Shown here piece by piece: positions 54,833-63,768 of a DNA stretch of 64,000 nucleotides; within the stretch, counting starts at the first letter, position 1, and the number at the start of each line of letters is the position of its first letter. A program made the translations under genes and the position numbers. This stretch comes from Acinetobacter wuhouensis (GTDB lineage: Bacteria; Pseudomonadota; Gammaproteobacteria; Pseudomonadales; Moraxellaceae). The notes below the pieces were generated by a model, which searched no databases, was not told where the DNA came from, and was given only the letters and a program-made list of their open reading frames with translations. The stretch spans positions 310,001 to 374,000 of the forward strand of contig NZ_CP031716.1 in NCBI RefSeq assembly GCF_001696605.3. The letters are read 5' to 3'.

Positions 54833-55867
54833 TTAATTCGCAAATGGTAATTTCCCTCCTTGGTCATGAATAGTTTCAAAAGTTTGTAAGCGTAATTGCT
54901 CTTGTTGATTGCTAAATTGCTTTTGTTTGAGTTGTTCCACAGCACTTTGTTTTGCTGAATCACTCATATTGCTTTTGATAATGCTGTCGCGATCAGTAAG
55001 ATATTGGGTGACTTTATTTCTCCAATCATTACGTTGTACATCTAAGCTTTCTAAGCGTTGTGTTGCTTCAGCACCGACAAGATTAGTGCGCATTTGACGT
55101 AATTCCTCAGCGGAACCTCCACGAGCTTTAATCTCAGCTGTGAGCTTTCTCAGATCTTCTAGTTGGTTGAGTTGCTGTAGGTTTTCTTTCCAATCTTCAG
55201 GAAGTTTGTCGAAGAGGTCTTTGAGTTTCTTGGCTTTTTCATCGGCAGATAAATTTTTATTATCCAAGATTGCCATACGATCCACAGTATATTGGTCATA
55301 GGTGTCTTGAGTGCCAAATAAGCCTTGAATTTCGTAGTCTGAAAAGAATTGCTTTCTTAAACTTTGGGTGTTATTCACAATTTGTTGATAATACTGCACA
55401 CTTTCCTTATCCGCTGTGGGTGCTTGTAAGTCACCAAGTTTATTGCGGTAGTTGATGTAACGTGTCCATAAATCCCCGAGTTGTGAACGAACAGGATCTT
55501 GATAACTGACTTTGATATAGCTGAGAAAATCCGTTTTAATTTGTTCAACCGTTTTTTCACCATACTGAGTAATGAAATATTCAAAACAGTCTTTAGTTTG
55601 TTCATTCACAATCAAACGGTTGCTTGCATCTGTTCGGATTTGACAATTGATTTGGGTATCTTGTTGGCTTTTACTGGCAAAACTGATGGCTTCTGAAGCA
55701 GAAATTTGAGATGGAGCTAATTGTCCAGCTTGCTGCTGTAGTTGTAGTGTATTGTCTGAATTTTTAGTGTCTTGTGTACTTGGTTTTAACCAAAAAATAA
55801 TCGCTAAAATAAGGATTAACAAAACAATAGCTGCTAACCCTAGCATTTTTTTTCTAGACAGTTCCAT
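54833..55867 (-). CDS. lifO: Lipase-specific foldase (lipase chaperone)
   Basis: Membrane-anchored steric chaperone that folds the lipase in the periplasm. The 344-residue product has an N-terminal anchor (about 9-27), a Gln/Ser-rich linker and the helical foldase domain. The signature CFEYFITQYGE (94-104) matches the RxxFDY(F/C)LSAxGE foldase motif with some changes. SYIKVSYQDP and FLGTQ-like FGTQDTYDQY follow. First gene of the cluster in transcription order; a single foldase for three lipases is notable. A 213-base gap separates it from paralogue 3. Confidence 0.9.
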   Translation of the reverse strand: MELSRKKMLGLAAIVLLILILAIIFWLKPSTQDTKNSDNTLQLQQQAGQLAPSQISASEAISFASKSQQDTQINCQIRTDASNRLIVNEQTKDCFEYFITQYGEKTVEQIKTDFLSYIKVSYQDPVRSQLGDLWTRYINYRNKLGDLQAPTADKESVQYYQQIVNNTQSLRKQFFSDYEIQGLFGTQDTYDQYTVDRMAILDNKNLSADEKAKKLKDLFDKLPEDWKENLQQLNQLEDLRKLTAEIKARGGSAEELRQMRTNLVGAEATQRLESLDVQRNDWRNKVTQYLTDRDSIIKSNMSDSAKQSAVEQLKQKQFSNQQEQLRLQTFETIHDQGGKLPFAN

Positions 55868-56004
55868 CTAATATCCTATTTTTTTAATATTTTTATAGAC
55901 AAAGCAATTTGACATAAAAGCATCAGTTTCTCATTTAAAATTTGTAAAAATAGACAAGTGGTTTTTGTTAAACTACATCAATCATATCTTTATACAGTCT
56001 GATT

Positions 56005-56910
56005 ATGTCCGCTAAAGCTCAAAAAATATCACGTCGCCATATCAGTGGTGTTTTTTTATTGAATAAGCCTTTGGGTATTAGTTCAAATGCAGCCTTACAG
56101 AAAGTACGTTGGTTATACCGTGCGCAAAAAGCAGGACATACAGGGGCTTTAGATCCTTTGGCTTCTGGTTTATTACCCATTTGTCTGGGTGAGGCGACGA
56201 AATTTTCACATTATTTACTCGATTCAACTAAGCGTTATCAAACCACAATTCAATTGGGCAATAGCACCACGACAGGTGATGTCGAAGGTGAAACCCTTTT
56301 AGAAAAAGCAGTTCCTGAATTAAATCCAGACATGATCGAGCAGGTTTTGGCGCAATTCACAGGGGATATTCAGCAAATTCCTCCGATGTATTCAGCACTT
56401 AAAAAAGAAGGTCGTCCTTTATATGAGTTGGCACGTAAAGGCATTGAGATCGAACGCGAAGCTCGTCCAATCACCATTGAGCAAATTCAACTTTTATCTT
56501 TTACAGCAGATTCAATAACGCTAGATGTGACTTGTTCAAAAGGGACGTATATCCGAGTTTTGGGTGAGGATATTGCCAAAGCCTTGGGTACTTATGGACA
56601 TTTGACCTATTTACATCGAATTAAAACAGGACATTTTGATCTTCTTCCTGAATATACGATTGAGTATTTAGAAAGTTTGACTGAGCAACAGCGTGAAGCT
56701 TTGTTATTACCCGTGTATGCGCCGATTGATCATTTCACTAAAATCCAAGCACCTGAAGGTCGTGCAGAATACTTTTGCCGCGGTATGGAAAGTAATATTG
56801 ACCATGCTGCCGAGGCTGAGGTTTTGGTTTTTGAGGGTGATAAATGTCTAGGGCTGGCAGAAATTAGTGATAAAAAGCGTTTAATTCCGAAAAGAGTGTT
56901 AAACCTCTAA
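56005..56910 (+). CDS. truB: tRNA pseudouridine-55 synthase TruB
   Basis: Makes pseudouridine 55 in the T-loop of all tRNAs. The 301-residue product has [17 protein letters not shown], the catalytic Asp in [15 protein letters not shown] (near residue 46), [19 protein letters not shown] and [18 protein letters not shown]. It usually follows rbfA in the infB operon, but here it stands alone, about 41 kb away. The upstream region has no good ribosome binding site (TACAGTCTGATT). Confidence 0.95.
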   Translation: MSAKAQKISRRHISGVFLLNKPLGISSNAALQKVRWLYRAQKAGHTGALDPLASGLLPICLGEATKFSHYLLDSTKRYQTTIQLGNSTTTGDVEGETLLEKAVPELNPDMIEQVLAQFTGDIQQIPPMYSALKKEGRPLYELARKGIEIEREARPITIEQIQLLSFTADSITLDVTCSKGTYIRVLGEDIAKALGTYGHLTYLHRIKTGHFDLLPEYTIEYLESLTEQQREALLLPVYAPIDHFTKIQAPEGRAEYFCRGMESNIDHAAEAEVLVFEGDKCLGLAEISDKKRLIPKRVLNL

Positions 56911-56979
56911 ATAAACCATCAGTTTTGCTGGCAATGTTGTTATTATTTCTCACATTGTGAAAACTTTAGAGTAAGTGGT

Positions 56980-57747
56980 ATGGAATTTGATCTGATCCTC
57001 AGTCTGATCTTTTTTGCCTTTTGTGCAGGTGCAATTGATGCGGCTGTCGGAGGTGGAGGTCTGATTCAAATTCCTGCGTTAATGGGTGCTTTACCACACT
57101 ATCCAACTGCGACAATTTTTGGAACCAATAAACTGGCTTCTATTTGTGGTACGGCATCTGCTGCTTTCTCTTATTTAAAACAAGTCAAAATCCAGTGGAA
57201 ATTACTTGCTGTTATTGGTGTTACTGCATTTATCAGTTCATTTGGTGGTGCAGCATGTGTATCACTGATTCCTCAAAATATTCTGCGACCATTCGTGCTA
57301 TTCATGCTGATTGTGATTGCGATTTATACTTTGTTAAAAAAGCAATTTGGTCAAATCCATATTCAACAAGAAATCACCAATAAAATGCTACTGATTGCAG
57401 GAGTCGGTGGTTTAGCCATTGGTTTCTATGATGGTATTTTTGGACCAGGCACAGGAAGTTTCTTCATTTTTTATTTCATACGTTATTTAAAAGTTGATTT
57501 TTTACATGCATCTGCATTGTCAAAAATCGGTAATTTTATGACCAACTTTGCTGCTTTAAGTTTCTTCATCCCTACCGGACATGTGTTATTTCAACTGGGT
57601 TTAATGATGGCAGTTGCTAATGTTTGTGGTTCATTGGTCGGGGTAAAAATGGCTTTGAAATATGGCAGTGGCTTTATTCGTATTCTATTTCTAATTCTTG
57701 TGAGTGTCTTAATCTGCCGTTTGGCTTATCAAATGTTTATGAGTTAA
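56980..57747 (+). CDS. TSUP-family (TauE/SafE/YfcA) membrane permease
   Basis: A 255-residue protein with about eight membrane helices. It has the duplicated TSUP motif: CAGAIDAAVGGGGLIQIPALMG in the first half and GFYDGIFGPGTGSF in the second. Family members export sulfite, sulfoacetate and other small anions; the substrate is not predictable. GTGG lies before the ATG. It is 69 bases after truB and may be co-transcribed. An inverted repeat at 57789-57826 follows. Confidence 0.87.
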   Translation: MEFDLILSLIFFAFCAGAIDAAVGGGGLIQIPALMGALPHYPTATIFGTNKLASICGTASAAFSYLKQVKIQWKLLAVIGVTAFISSFGGAACVSLIPQNILRPFVLFMLIVIAIYTLLKKQFGQIHIQQEITNKMLLIAGVGGLAIGFYDGIFGPGTGSFFIFYFIRYLKVDFLHASALSKIGNFMTNFAALSFFIPTGHVLFQLGLMMAVANVCGSLVGVKMALKYGSGFIRILFLILVSVLICRLAYQMFMS

Positions 57748-57788
57748 AGATGTGAGTTAAGAATTCAATATTACGATCATCGTATTTG

Positions 57789-57826
57789 AGTTTATTAGAA
57801 CATGGAGAGTTTCGTTCTAATAAACT
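57789..57826. repeat. 13-base perfect inverted repeat after the TSUP gene
   Basis: AGTTTATTAGAAC (57789-57801) and GTTCTAATAAACT (57814-57826) with a 12-base loop. It lies in the 266-base gap between convergent genes, is AT-rich and lacks a T-run. It may be a weak bidirectional terminator or a trace of a mobile element end. Nothing else is recognisable in the gap. Confidence 0.55.
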
Positions 57827-58013
57827 TTAAGTTCTTCAATATTTCTAAAATCATAATTTTATGTTGTTCAAGTGCTAATTGAGATGTAGTTGATCTGACC
57901 ATCTATGTAATCGAAGTCGAGTGTCATAAAAAGAGCACTCAAATAAAAAGTGATTATTCACTAATGGGAAAAGCGGGATATCATTCCGAGAGGTTTAGTG
58001 TTTATAGTTACTG

Positions 58014-59294
58014 TTATTTTTTCTTGCCCGTCGAAATCTCCTCATACTTCATTTGACTAAACATGCCTGATTTTAAACCTGACACGGTAATTGCCATTTC
58101 TTTACGGAAGTAGGGAATACGATACATCCATGAAAAGGTTAAATCACGGAATCCACCTGCCCACCAATGTTCAGATTGATAGAGTGGTGTAAGAAGTCGA
58201 CTTAAAAATTGATAAAAAGCTGTCGAACTTTGACGATGTTGGTGATAAGTTTTCCAAAGTTGTGGATAATCAAGTGATCCATGCTGTGTAGCATTTTCAA
58301 CAGCTTGTCCTAAAGCCCACGCATCCAAGAGAGCCATATTTGCACCTTGCCCAAGTTGTGGGCTCATGGCATGCGCCGCATCACCAATTACACCAAGTCG
58401 ACCCTTGCCAAACTTTGACATCACCACATCACGATAATTTGCTGAAAGCCATTGTTGTTTATCTTCAGGATTGGCAATCACTTGTTCTAACCAATCTGCG
58501 ATAGGTGACCAACGTTTTGAAACTTGTTTTAACCATTCTGAACGTGCTTGATTGGTCTGTAAAAAATTGCCCAATTGATCTGTGGGTAAACTCCAAAACA
58601 CACTCGAAAGCCGTTGCTTAGGTGCAGTCGGTACAGCACCTGTTGGCAGGATTCCCATCATAATTTTAGAACGATCATAAAACTGATGCAGAATTTGGGT
58701 ATCGAAGTCTAGGCATTCAGGAACAATGGTCCATTTTGCACCCCATGGATAAGCTTGATCGACTTTAACCCATGACTTGGGTCTCAGTTCGCTTCGTGCG
58801 CCATTGGCAATAATCACACAATCAAAAACTTGATCGAATTTTTCACCATTGACAGTACCATAGACTCGAATTTCATCTGTAGTTTCTTCAAGGCGTTGAA
58901 TATCTGTATTCATTTGCCATGTGATGAGTTTAGGATATTCACGACATTTATGTTCAAGAATATGACAGAGAGTTGCTCGATGAATCCCTAGACCATAAAA
59001 ATCGGGATGTGCTTGTGCATAATGACTATCGACCAGTTTAAAGCCACTTGGTAGTTGACCTTCTAGACCTGTCACGATTGCACCCAATTTTACAGCATCA
59101 TCCAATACGCCTAAATGTTCAAATACTGCAAGCCCTGAGGGTTGTAGTAATAAGCCTGCACCCACAGGTTCGAGTTTTTCAGCTTTTTCAAATAGAGTGA
59201 CCTGAATATTTTGTCGTGCCAATAGGATTGCGGTGGCAAGCCCTGCTGTTCCTGCACCGATGATGGCAAATTTTTGAATTTTAGTTTGAATCAT
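58014..59294 (-). CDS. FAD-dependent aromatic-ring-hydroxylase-like monooxygenase
   Basis: A 426-residue group A flavoprotein monooxygenase (UbiH/salicylate hydroxylase fold). FAD binding: IGAGTAGLATAILLARQ (13-29), acidic Glu of LFEKAEKLEPVGAG, a DG-like motif around CVIIANGARS, and the late GRLGVIGDAAHAMSPQLGQGANMALLDA. The middle sheet and C-terminal helices match FAD hydroxylases acting on aromatic or urate-like substrates. It stands alone, divergent from the DUF4274 gene. The substrate cannot be told. No binding site resembling a LysR or MarR operator was noticed. Confidence 0.83.
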   Translation of the reverse strand: MIQTKIQKFAIIGAGTAGLATAILLARQNIQVTLFEKAEKLEPVGAGLLLQPSGLAVFEHLGVLDDAVKLGAIVTGLEGQLPSGFKLVDSHYAQAHPDFYGLGIHRATLCHILEHKCREYPKLITWQMNTDIQRLEETTDEIRVYGTVNGEKFDQVFDCVIIANGARSELRPKSWVKVDQAYPWGAKWTIVPECLDFDTQILHQFYDRSKIMMGILPTGAVPTAPKQRLSSVFWSLPTDQLGNFLQTNQARSEWLKQVSKRWSPIADWLEQVIANPEDKQQWLSANYRDVVMSKFGKGRLGVIGDAAHAMSPQLGQGANMALLDAWALGQAVENATQHGSLDYPQLWKTYHQHRQSSTAFYQFLSRLLTPLYQSEHWWAGGFRDLTFSWMYRIPYFRKEMAITVSGLKSGMFSQMKYEEISTGKKK

Positions 59295-59455
59295 TATTGA
59301 AGTGTGTATTTGTAATTAGCTTAAATTTAACAAAAAATGGGGAATAGGCAAGATAAAAATTGGTTCATTATTTTCATTTTTTAATGTAAATAAAGTTTTG
59401 CATACAGATGCAACACTTGATATTTTAAGCTTAAATAATACAAGATAATTAATGA

Positions 59456-59959
59456 ATGAAAGAGATGTCGAGAGCTGAAATTAAACAACAGTTTTGGGAT
59501 AATTATTTTAACACTGTTTCAGAAGAGGAATTATTTTGTACAGTGGATAGTTTAAATTGGGATAGCGGGGAAGAGTTTGCTAACCGCTTACTTGATTATT
59601 CACATATTGACCAAGCTACTGTCTTATTACTGTATTGGAAAAGTACACCAGCATATAGTAAAAAATATCTGAATCGTGAAGAAGTGCTTGCAGATGTTAG
59701 TTGGTATATTGATAATTTTGATTGGATTGAGCGTTTAGAACAAAAGTTTTTAGCTGGATTTTGGAAGAATCAAAAACTAGCATTTGGTTTTTTCGGTGAA
59801 TATGGAGGTGAAAACTGGTCAAAGCATTGTCGCCACACCTCAGATATGAAACGTGAAATTCCCGCCATTATGATGCAAAGTTTAGAAGGTGTTGTGGCGG
59901 AAATAGATATCTATAGCTTTGATCCAGAAGATGTTATTAATCGTTGGTTTGCGTTATAA
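59456..59959 (+). CDS. DUF4274-like small protein
   Basis: A 167-residue acidic soluble protein with SLNWDSGEEFANRLLDYSHIDQATVLLLYWKSTPAYSKKYLNRE-like content, which fits DUF4274 (a domain seen in stand-alone proteins and some toxin-immunity loci). Other features are a Trp/Glu-rich middle and SFDPEDVINRW at the end. Two in-frame ATGs (59456, 59465) without a convincing binding site. The hairpin at 59974-59997 lies just after. Function unknown; no toxin partner is next to it. Confidence 0.6.
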   Translation: MKEMSRAEIKQQFWDNYFNTVSEEELFCTVDSLNWDSGEEFANRLLDYSHIDQATVLLLYWKSTPAYSKKYLNREEVLADVSWYIDNFDWIERLEQKFLAGFWKNQKLAFGFFGEYGGENWSKHCRHTSDMKREIPAIMMQSLEGVVAEIDIYSFDPEDVINRWFAL

Positions 59960-59973
59960 GAGGCTGAACTTGT

Positions 59974-59997
59974 GCAAGGTGCTTTAAAAAGCACCTT
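59974..59997. terminator. Hairpin between convergent genes
   Basis: CAAGGTGCTT (59974-59983) and AAGCACCTTG (59988-59997) form a perfect ten-base stem with loop TAAA. No long T-run on either side, so termination is plausible but not certain. Confidence 0.5.
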
Positions 59998-60012
59998 GAT
60001 AGATATTAAGTT

Positions 60013-61095
60013 CTATAGCAACTTTACATGTTCTGTAAAATTCTGCTTTTCCACCAGTTCTAAAAACTCATCGCCCATACGTTGACTTTCAGCCACAGAT
60101 TGTCGCCATAATTTTTTACGTTCACTGTCTGATAAGCCTTTCATCACAAAGTCTTTACGGTCAGGGAGGCGACCCAAAGGCAATGACTTTAGATATTCCG
60201 CAGACGGTGAAAGCAGTAAAGTCCGTGCTTGATTTTCAGGATTGGCTTTGCGGGATTTAAACATTTTATCGAACCAACCAGGGGTGATACTGTCGGTGAA
60301 ATGTGGATATAAAACAATCCCTTTGCTGTTGAATGGCAAGTCGATGTGATAGTCGATCAAACCACCATCACGATATGCGCCTTGTGGTGCATCAGCGATA
60401 TTTTTTACTGCAGGAGTTACACCTGGAATCGAGCCTGAAGCCATCAGCCAATCTGCGACATTGTCGGTATTAAAGTTGACATAATGGGTTGTAAAAGCAT
60501 CATCCTGAATTTTAAATTGTGGAAAATGTTCAGGCTGACTGATCACCCGTTGCATAAATTTATTGAGGTGATTGCGTGAAATTGCATTGCTACCAATGAT
60601 GCCCAGTAATGAACCATAGAGCGCAAGCTTTTGATCACTTTGGAAAATATGCACTGCTTTGGCAGCGATAATCGCAAGGTGGTAATCAGGATGAGTGACT
60701 AATTTTTCAGATTGATCACCGAGTATTCCATGTAACATATCCCGTGAAATTTTCTCAATCTCAGCGATTTTCATGCCTTTATGAAAGGGCAGATTGATAT
60801 ATAACTCTGCCAGTTGTTCTGCGCCCTTTTTTTCACCTTGTGCAATCAGACTTGCAAAACGCCATGCACCCACTGATGAGCCGATGAGGTAACGACGTTG
60901 TTTCGCTCTTTGTAGGAAATCACCGAAAATGGCTTGATCCAAACCCATTAAACCTATGCCTTTCGGACCACCTGCCGCACCAGGAATCATGTCGACATAG
61001 TGTGCTTGTAGTCCTTCTTTTTGAATCAGTTGTTTGGCAAGTGAGCCTGCTTGGATGGTTAATGCAGCAGGGCGCTTTTGTAGAATTTGGGTCAT
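60013..61095 (-). CDS. Patatin-like phospholipase
   Basis: A 360-residue serine hydrolase with the patatin catalytic dyad: GSSVG (nucleophile Ser near residue 76, in IGSSVGAWRF) and the Asp of YRDGGLIDYHID near residue 245. The oxyanion loop is the Gly-rich GAAGGPKGIG near residue 41. This branch (cytosolic, no signal peptide) is widespread in Acinetobacter and other proteobacteria; its natural lipid is unknown. ATG 61095 is chosen; a GTG at 61107 would add four residues, and the two cannot be separated well. It precedes the dispersed repeat on its upstream side. Confidence 0.87.
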   Translation of the reverse strand: MTQILQKRPAALTIQAGSLAKQLIQKEGLQAHYVDMIPGAAGGPKGIGLMGLDQAIFGDFLQRAKQRRYLIGSSVGAWRFASLIAQGEKKGAEQLAELYINLPFHKGMKIAEIEKISRDMLHGILGDQSEKLVTHPDYHLAIIAAKAVHIFQSDQKLALYGSLLGIIGSNAISRNHLNKFMQRVISQPEHFPQFKIQDDAFTTHYVNFNTDNVADWLMASGSIPGVTPAVKNIADAPQGAYRDGGLIDYHIDLPFNSKGIVLYPHFTDSITPGWFDKMFKSRKANPENQARTLLLSPSAEYLKSLPLGRLPDRKDFVMKGLSDSERKKLWRQSVAESQRMGDEFLELVEKQNFTEHVKLL

Positions 61096-61245
61096 GGGTT
61101 CACTCACTCAAACGGATGAGGGTATTTTAGTGGTGAGGGATTGTTGGACAATGGCGAGAGGTTTCAGTGGGTGACTTGGGAGTCATTTGTTCTATTTATT
61201 TAATCTGGATATTAGACTTCTTGCGAAAGTTAGTTTCGGCAATAT

Positions 61246-61428
61246 TTGAATCCTCCCCTTGCGGAACATGTTCCTCACTTTTTTCAAAGGAGGGATGAGT
61301 AGCTCAGCTACGCAAGATTACTAAAAATTACTTTAGTTACAAGAATTTCCCCCCTTTTTCCTTGTGCCATATATGGCTCAGGGTTAGGGGAGATTTTAGG
61401 GGGTTTTCAAATAATTTTGCTTAACTGA
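61246..61428 (-). repeat. Dispersed intergenic repeat, copy B
   Basis: About 183 bases, the reverse-orientation relative of copy A (35031-35190). Its minus strand reads CAGTTAAGCAAAATTATT, AAAATCTCCCCTAA, CTTGTAACTAAAGTAATTTTTAGTAAT, CCCTCCTTTGAAAAAAG and GGGGAGGATT in the same order. It differs by inserts: a palindromic AGCCATATATGGC-like stretch and a TAGCTGAGCTA segment. It fills most of the 367-base gap between ubiB and the patatin gene. Confidence 0.8.
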
Positions 61429-61462
61429 TCGGCATTATATTCGTTGAATAGGCTTGAAAAGT

Positions 61463-63082
61463 TTACTTCGCAATCCTCCAAACCGCTAAAACACTCGCCA
61501 ATACTATCAGCACAATTGAGATATACCACGGTGCAATAATCGCTATCGACAATAAAATCGCCATGATACTGCCAAACATCCAACTGCGTTTTTGTTGATG
61601 TTCTACTTCCAAACGCATCATCTGCAATTCATGTAACTGTTTTGAATGCCATGCAGATTGGTTTTTTAAACCATTCAAACTATCAATCAGCAATGTAGGG
61701 AAATCCTGCGCACCTAACAGTAGGTCAGGAATTTTTTGTCCTAATTCCTTTAAGTTCTTCTGCGGATTCATTTGGGCTTTAACCCATTCGGTCAGAATCG
61801 GTTTTGCTAAACTCCAAATGTCCAAATCAGGATATAAGTCTGTTCCTAAGCCTTCCACATGCACCAATGTTTTGAGTAATAACATCAGTTGTGGTGGAAT
61901 TTCCAAATGGAAACGACGAGCAATATCCATAACTTGAATCAGGATGCCTGCAAAATCCAACTCATGCATTGGTTTAGACACCATCGGTCCAACCGTACGA
62001 CGCATTTCACGTGCCAAAGCATCTTGATCAGTGCCAGGTGGAATCCAACCTGCTTGATGCACGATCTGAATCAATTGCATAAAGTCGCTGTTCATCACAG
62101 ACAATAACATACGAGCGACAGTCATCTGATCTGACTTAGACAATTCGCCCATAATTGCACAATCAAGGGCAATATAACGAGGTTTGCTTGGATTCAAGGT
62201 TTCAACAAAGACATTTCCAGGATGCATATCCGCATGGAAGAAGTTGTCACGGAATACTTGGGTAAAGAAAATCGTTAACCCTTTTTCAGCTAAATCTTTA
62301 CGATCCATGCCGAGTTTTTCAAAGGTTTCAATGTCAGAAATTGGCACACCTGTGATGCGTTCAGCGACCATTACATCTTTGCTATCCATATACACTTCAG
62401 GCACATACATCATGCTTGAGCCTGTGAAGTAATGGCGCATACGGCGGGTATTATCTGCTTCTAAAGTCAAATCCAATTCATTCAAAATGACTTGACGATA
62501 GTTCTCGATAATTTCTGAAATATGCACAGCACGTGCTGCTTCAAGGCGTTTTTCCAAATTCGCCCCAAGCCATCTTAAAATTTCAAAATCTTCTAAGATT
62601 TGACTGCGAATATCAGGTCGAGTGACTTTGACTACGACTTCACGACCATCATGCAAAGCCGCTGTGTGTACTTGTGCAATCGAAGCCGCAGCTAAAGGCT
62701 GTTCATCAAAACGAGCGAAAAGTGTTGAGATATTGGCTTTGAGTGATTCTTCAATACGTGTTCTTGCAACATTTGAATCAAAAGGTTTGACACGATCTTG
62801 TAGTAAAACCAATTGCTGTAGAATTTCAGGTGGAATCAAATCACGGCGAGTTGAAAGTAATTGCCCTAACTTGATTGCCAAAGGTCCCATTTTTTCTAAA
62901 GCTTCTTTGAGCTTTAGTGGATTTTTCTTCTCTTTACTTGACCATGCAGCAGGGTGCATACGAATAATCGACAAGGCATGGCGGGCTTTTTCAGGTAATT
63001 CTTCCGCAGGTACCAATGTATCGAGTCTATAGTGAGCAGCGATGCGCCACAGGTCGAGCAATCGGGAAATGTGCGGAATCAT
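61463..63082 (-). CDS. ubiB: Ubiquinone biosynthesis accessory factor UbiB
   Basis: Atypical kinase-like ADCK/UbiB protein needed for ubiquinone synthesis, probably as an ATPase handling lipid precursors. The 539-residue product has the diagnostic KxGQ motif (AIKLGQ, Lys71-Gln74), the Ala-rich AAASIAQVH loop, VVVKVTRPDI and the HADMHPGNVFV / ALDCAIMG metal sites. Two C-terminal membrane helices (about 495-535) follow. Last gene of ubiE-ubiJ-ubiB, the same order as in E. coli; eight bases separate it from ubiJ. Confidence 0.96.
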   Translation of the reverse strand: MIPHISRLLDLWRIAAHYRLDTLVPAEELPEKARHALSIIRMHPAAWSSKEKKNPLKLKEALEKMGPLAIKLGQLLSTRRDLIPPEILQQLVLLQDRVKPFDSNVARTRIEESLKANISTLFARFDEQPLAAASIAQVHTAALHDGREVVVKVTRPDIRSQILEDFEILRWLGANLEKRLEAARAVHISEIIENYRQVILNELDLTLEADNTRRMRHYFTGSSMMYVPEVYMDSKDVMVAERITGVPISDIETFEKLGMDRKDLAEKGLTIFFTQVFRDNFFHADMHPGNVFVETLNPSKPRYIALDCAIMGELSKSDQMTVARMLLSVMNSDFMQLIQIVHQAGWIPPGTDQDALAREMRRTVGPMVSKPMHELDFAGILIQVMDIARRFHLEIPPQLMLLLKTLVHVEGLGTDLYPDLDIWSLAKPILTEWVKAQMNPQKNLKELGQKIPDLLLGAQDFPTLLIDSLNGLKNQSAWHSKQLHELQMMRLEVEHQQKRSWMFGSIMAILLSIAIIAPWYISIVLIVLASVLAVWRIAK

Positions 63083-63090
63083 AAATGGTC

Positions 63091-63756
63091 TTACCTAGGT
63101 TGTTCAGAGTTGAAATGGTTTTGAAGCTGTTGAATTTTCGCTTCAAGCCGATCAATATTTTGGTTGAGAGAACGCGTATCGTGTTGCAAATCATCCATTT
63201 GCCAACGTGGAGCAACTAAGCCAGTGTCTTCTTTTAAAAAGTCTTCGGCAAAAAATAAATGACTTTGTAAAGAGCGTTTGATCAGTTTTGGCGCAAGCTG
63301 AATTTTACCAATTTCATGTGCCAATGCAGGACCAATCCACGGGCTTAAATGCGAGGCTAAATCAGGTTCAGCCTGTTGCAGAATACGTTGAATATCCTGT
63401 AGCAGGTGATAATCACCTTGAAGTGGAATATTACCAATATCATCCGCAACAAACAGTTTGGCGAGTTCAACTACACTTTTGACATGCAAAGTCGCAGTTG
63501 CTTCTGAAATCGCAACTGTTTGATCAAAAGGACGTTGTTCAAACACAGATGGCGTATCGCTTTTGCCTGTCACTGTCGGTTCAAGCCGAACTTTATGCGT
63601 ATCAAAAAACACATCAACAGACAATTGTGGTGAATCGATCACCACACGTAATAATTTACCTTGTAATTCATCGAATTGGATACGAGTGATCGCATCCAAA
63701 TTGATAAATTGATTGATCAGCCGTTCAACAGCACCGAGTGCCAAAATTGACCACAT
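63091..63756 (-). CDS. ubiJ: Ubiquinone biosynthesis accessory factor UbiJ
   Basis: A 221-residue protein with an N-terminal SCP2-type lipid-binding domain (about 5-115; AVERLINQFINLD at the start) and a C-terminal coiled coil with SLNQNIDRLEAKIQQLQNH. UbiJ binds ubiquinone intermediates and organises the soluble Ubi complex with UbiK. Sequence is poorly conserved in general, so the call rests on domain layout and its place between ubiE and ubiB. Confidence 0.9.
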   Translation of the reverse strand: MWSILALGAVERLINQFINLDAITRIQFDELQGKLLRVVIDSPQLSVDVFFDTHKVRLEPTVTGKSDTPSVFEQRPFDQTVAISEATATLHVKSVVELAKLFVADDIGNIPLQGDYHLLQDIQRILQQAEPDLASHLSPWIGPALAHEIGKIQLAPKLIKRSLQSHLFFAEDFLKEDTGLVAPRWQMDDLQHDTRSLNQNIDRLEAKIQQLQNHFNSEQPR

Positions 63757-63768
63757 GGCGATTGACCT

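Noticed and set aside
59456..59959. Toxin or immunity gene
   Set aside because: DUF4274 can occur in immunity loci, but no toxin, VgrG, Hcp or CDI gene is nearby, so no such role is claimed.
62622..63032. Antisense frame of 136 codons within ubiB
   Set aside because: Shadow of the conserved ubiB frame; no upstream signals and low-complexity content.
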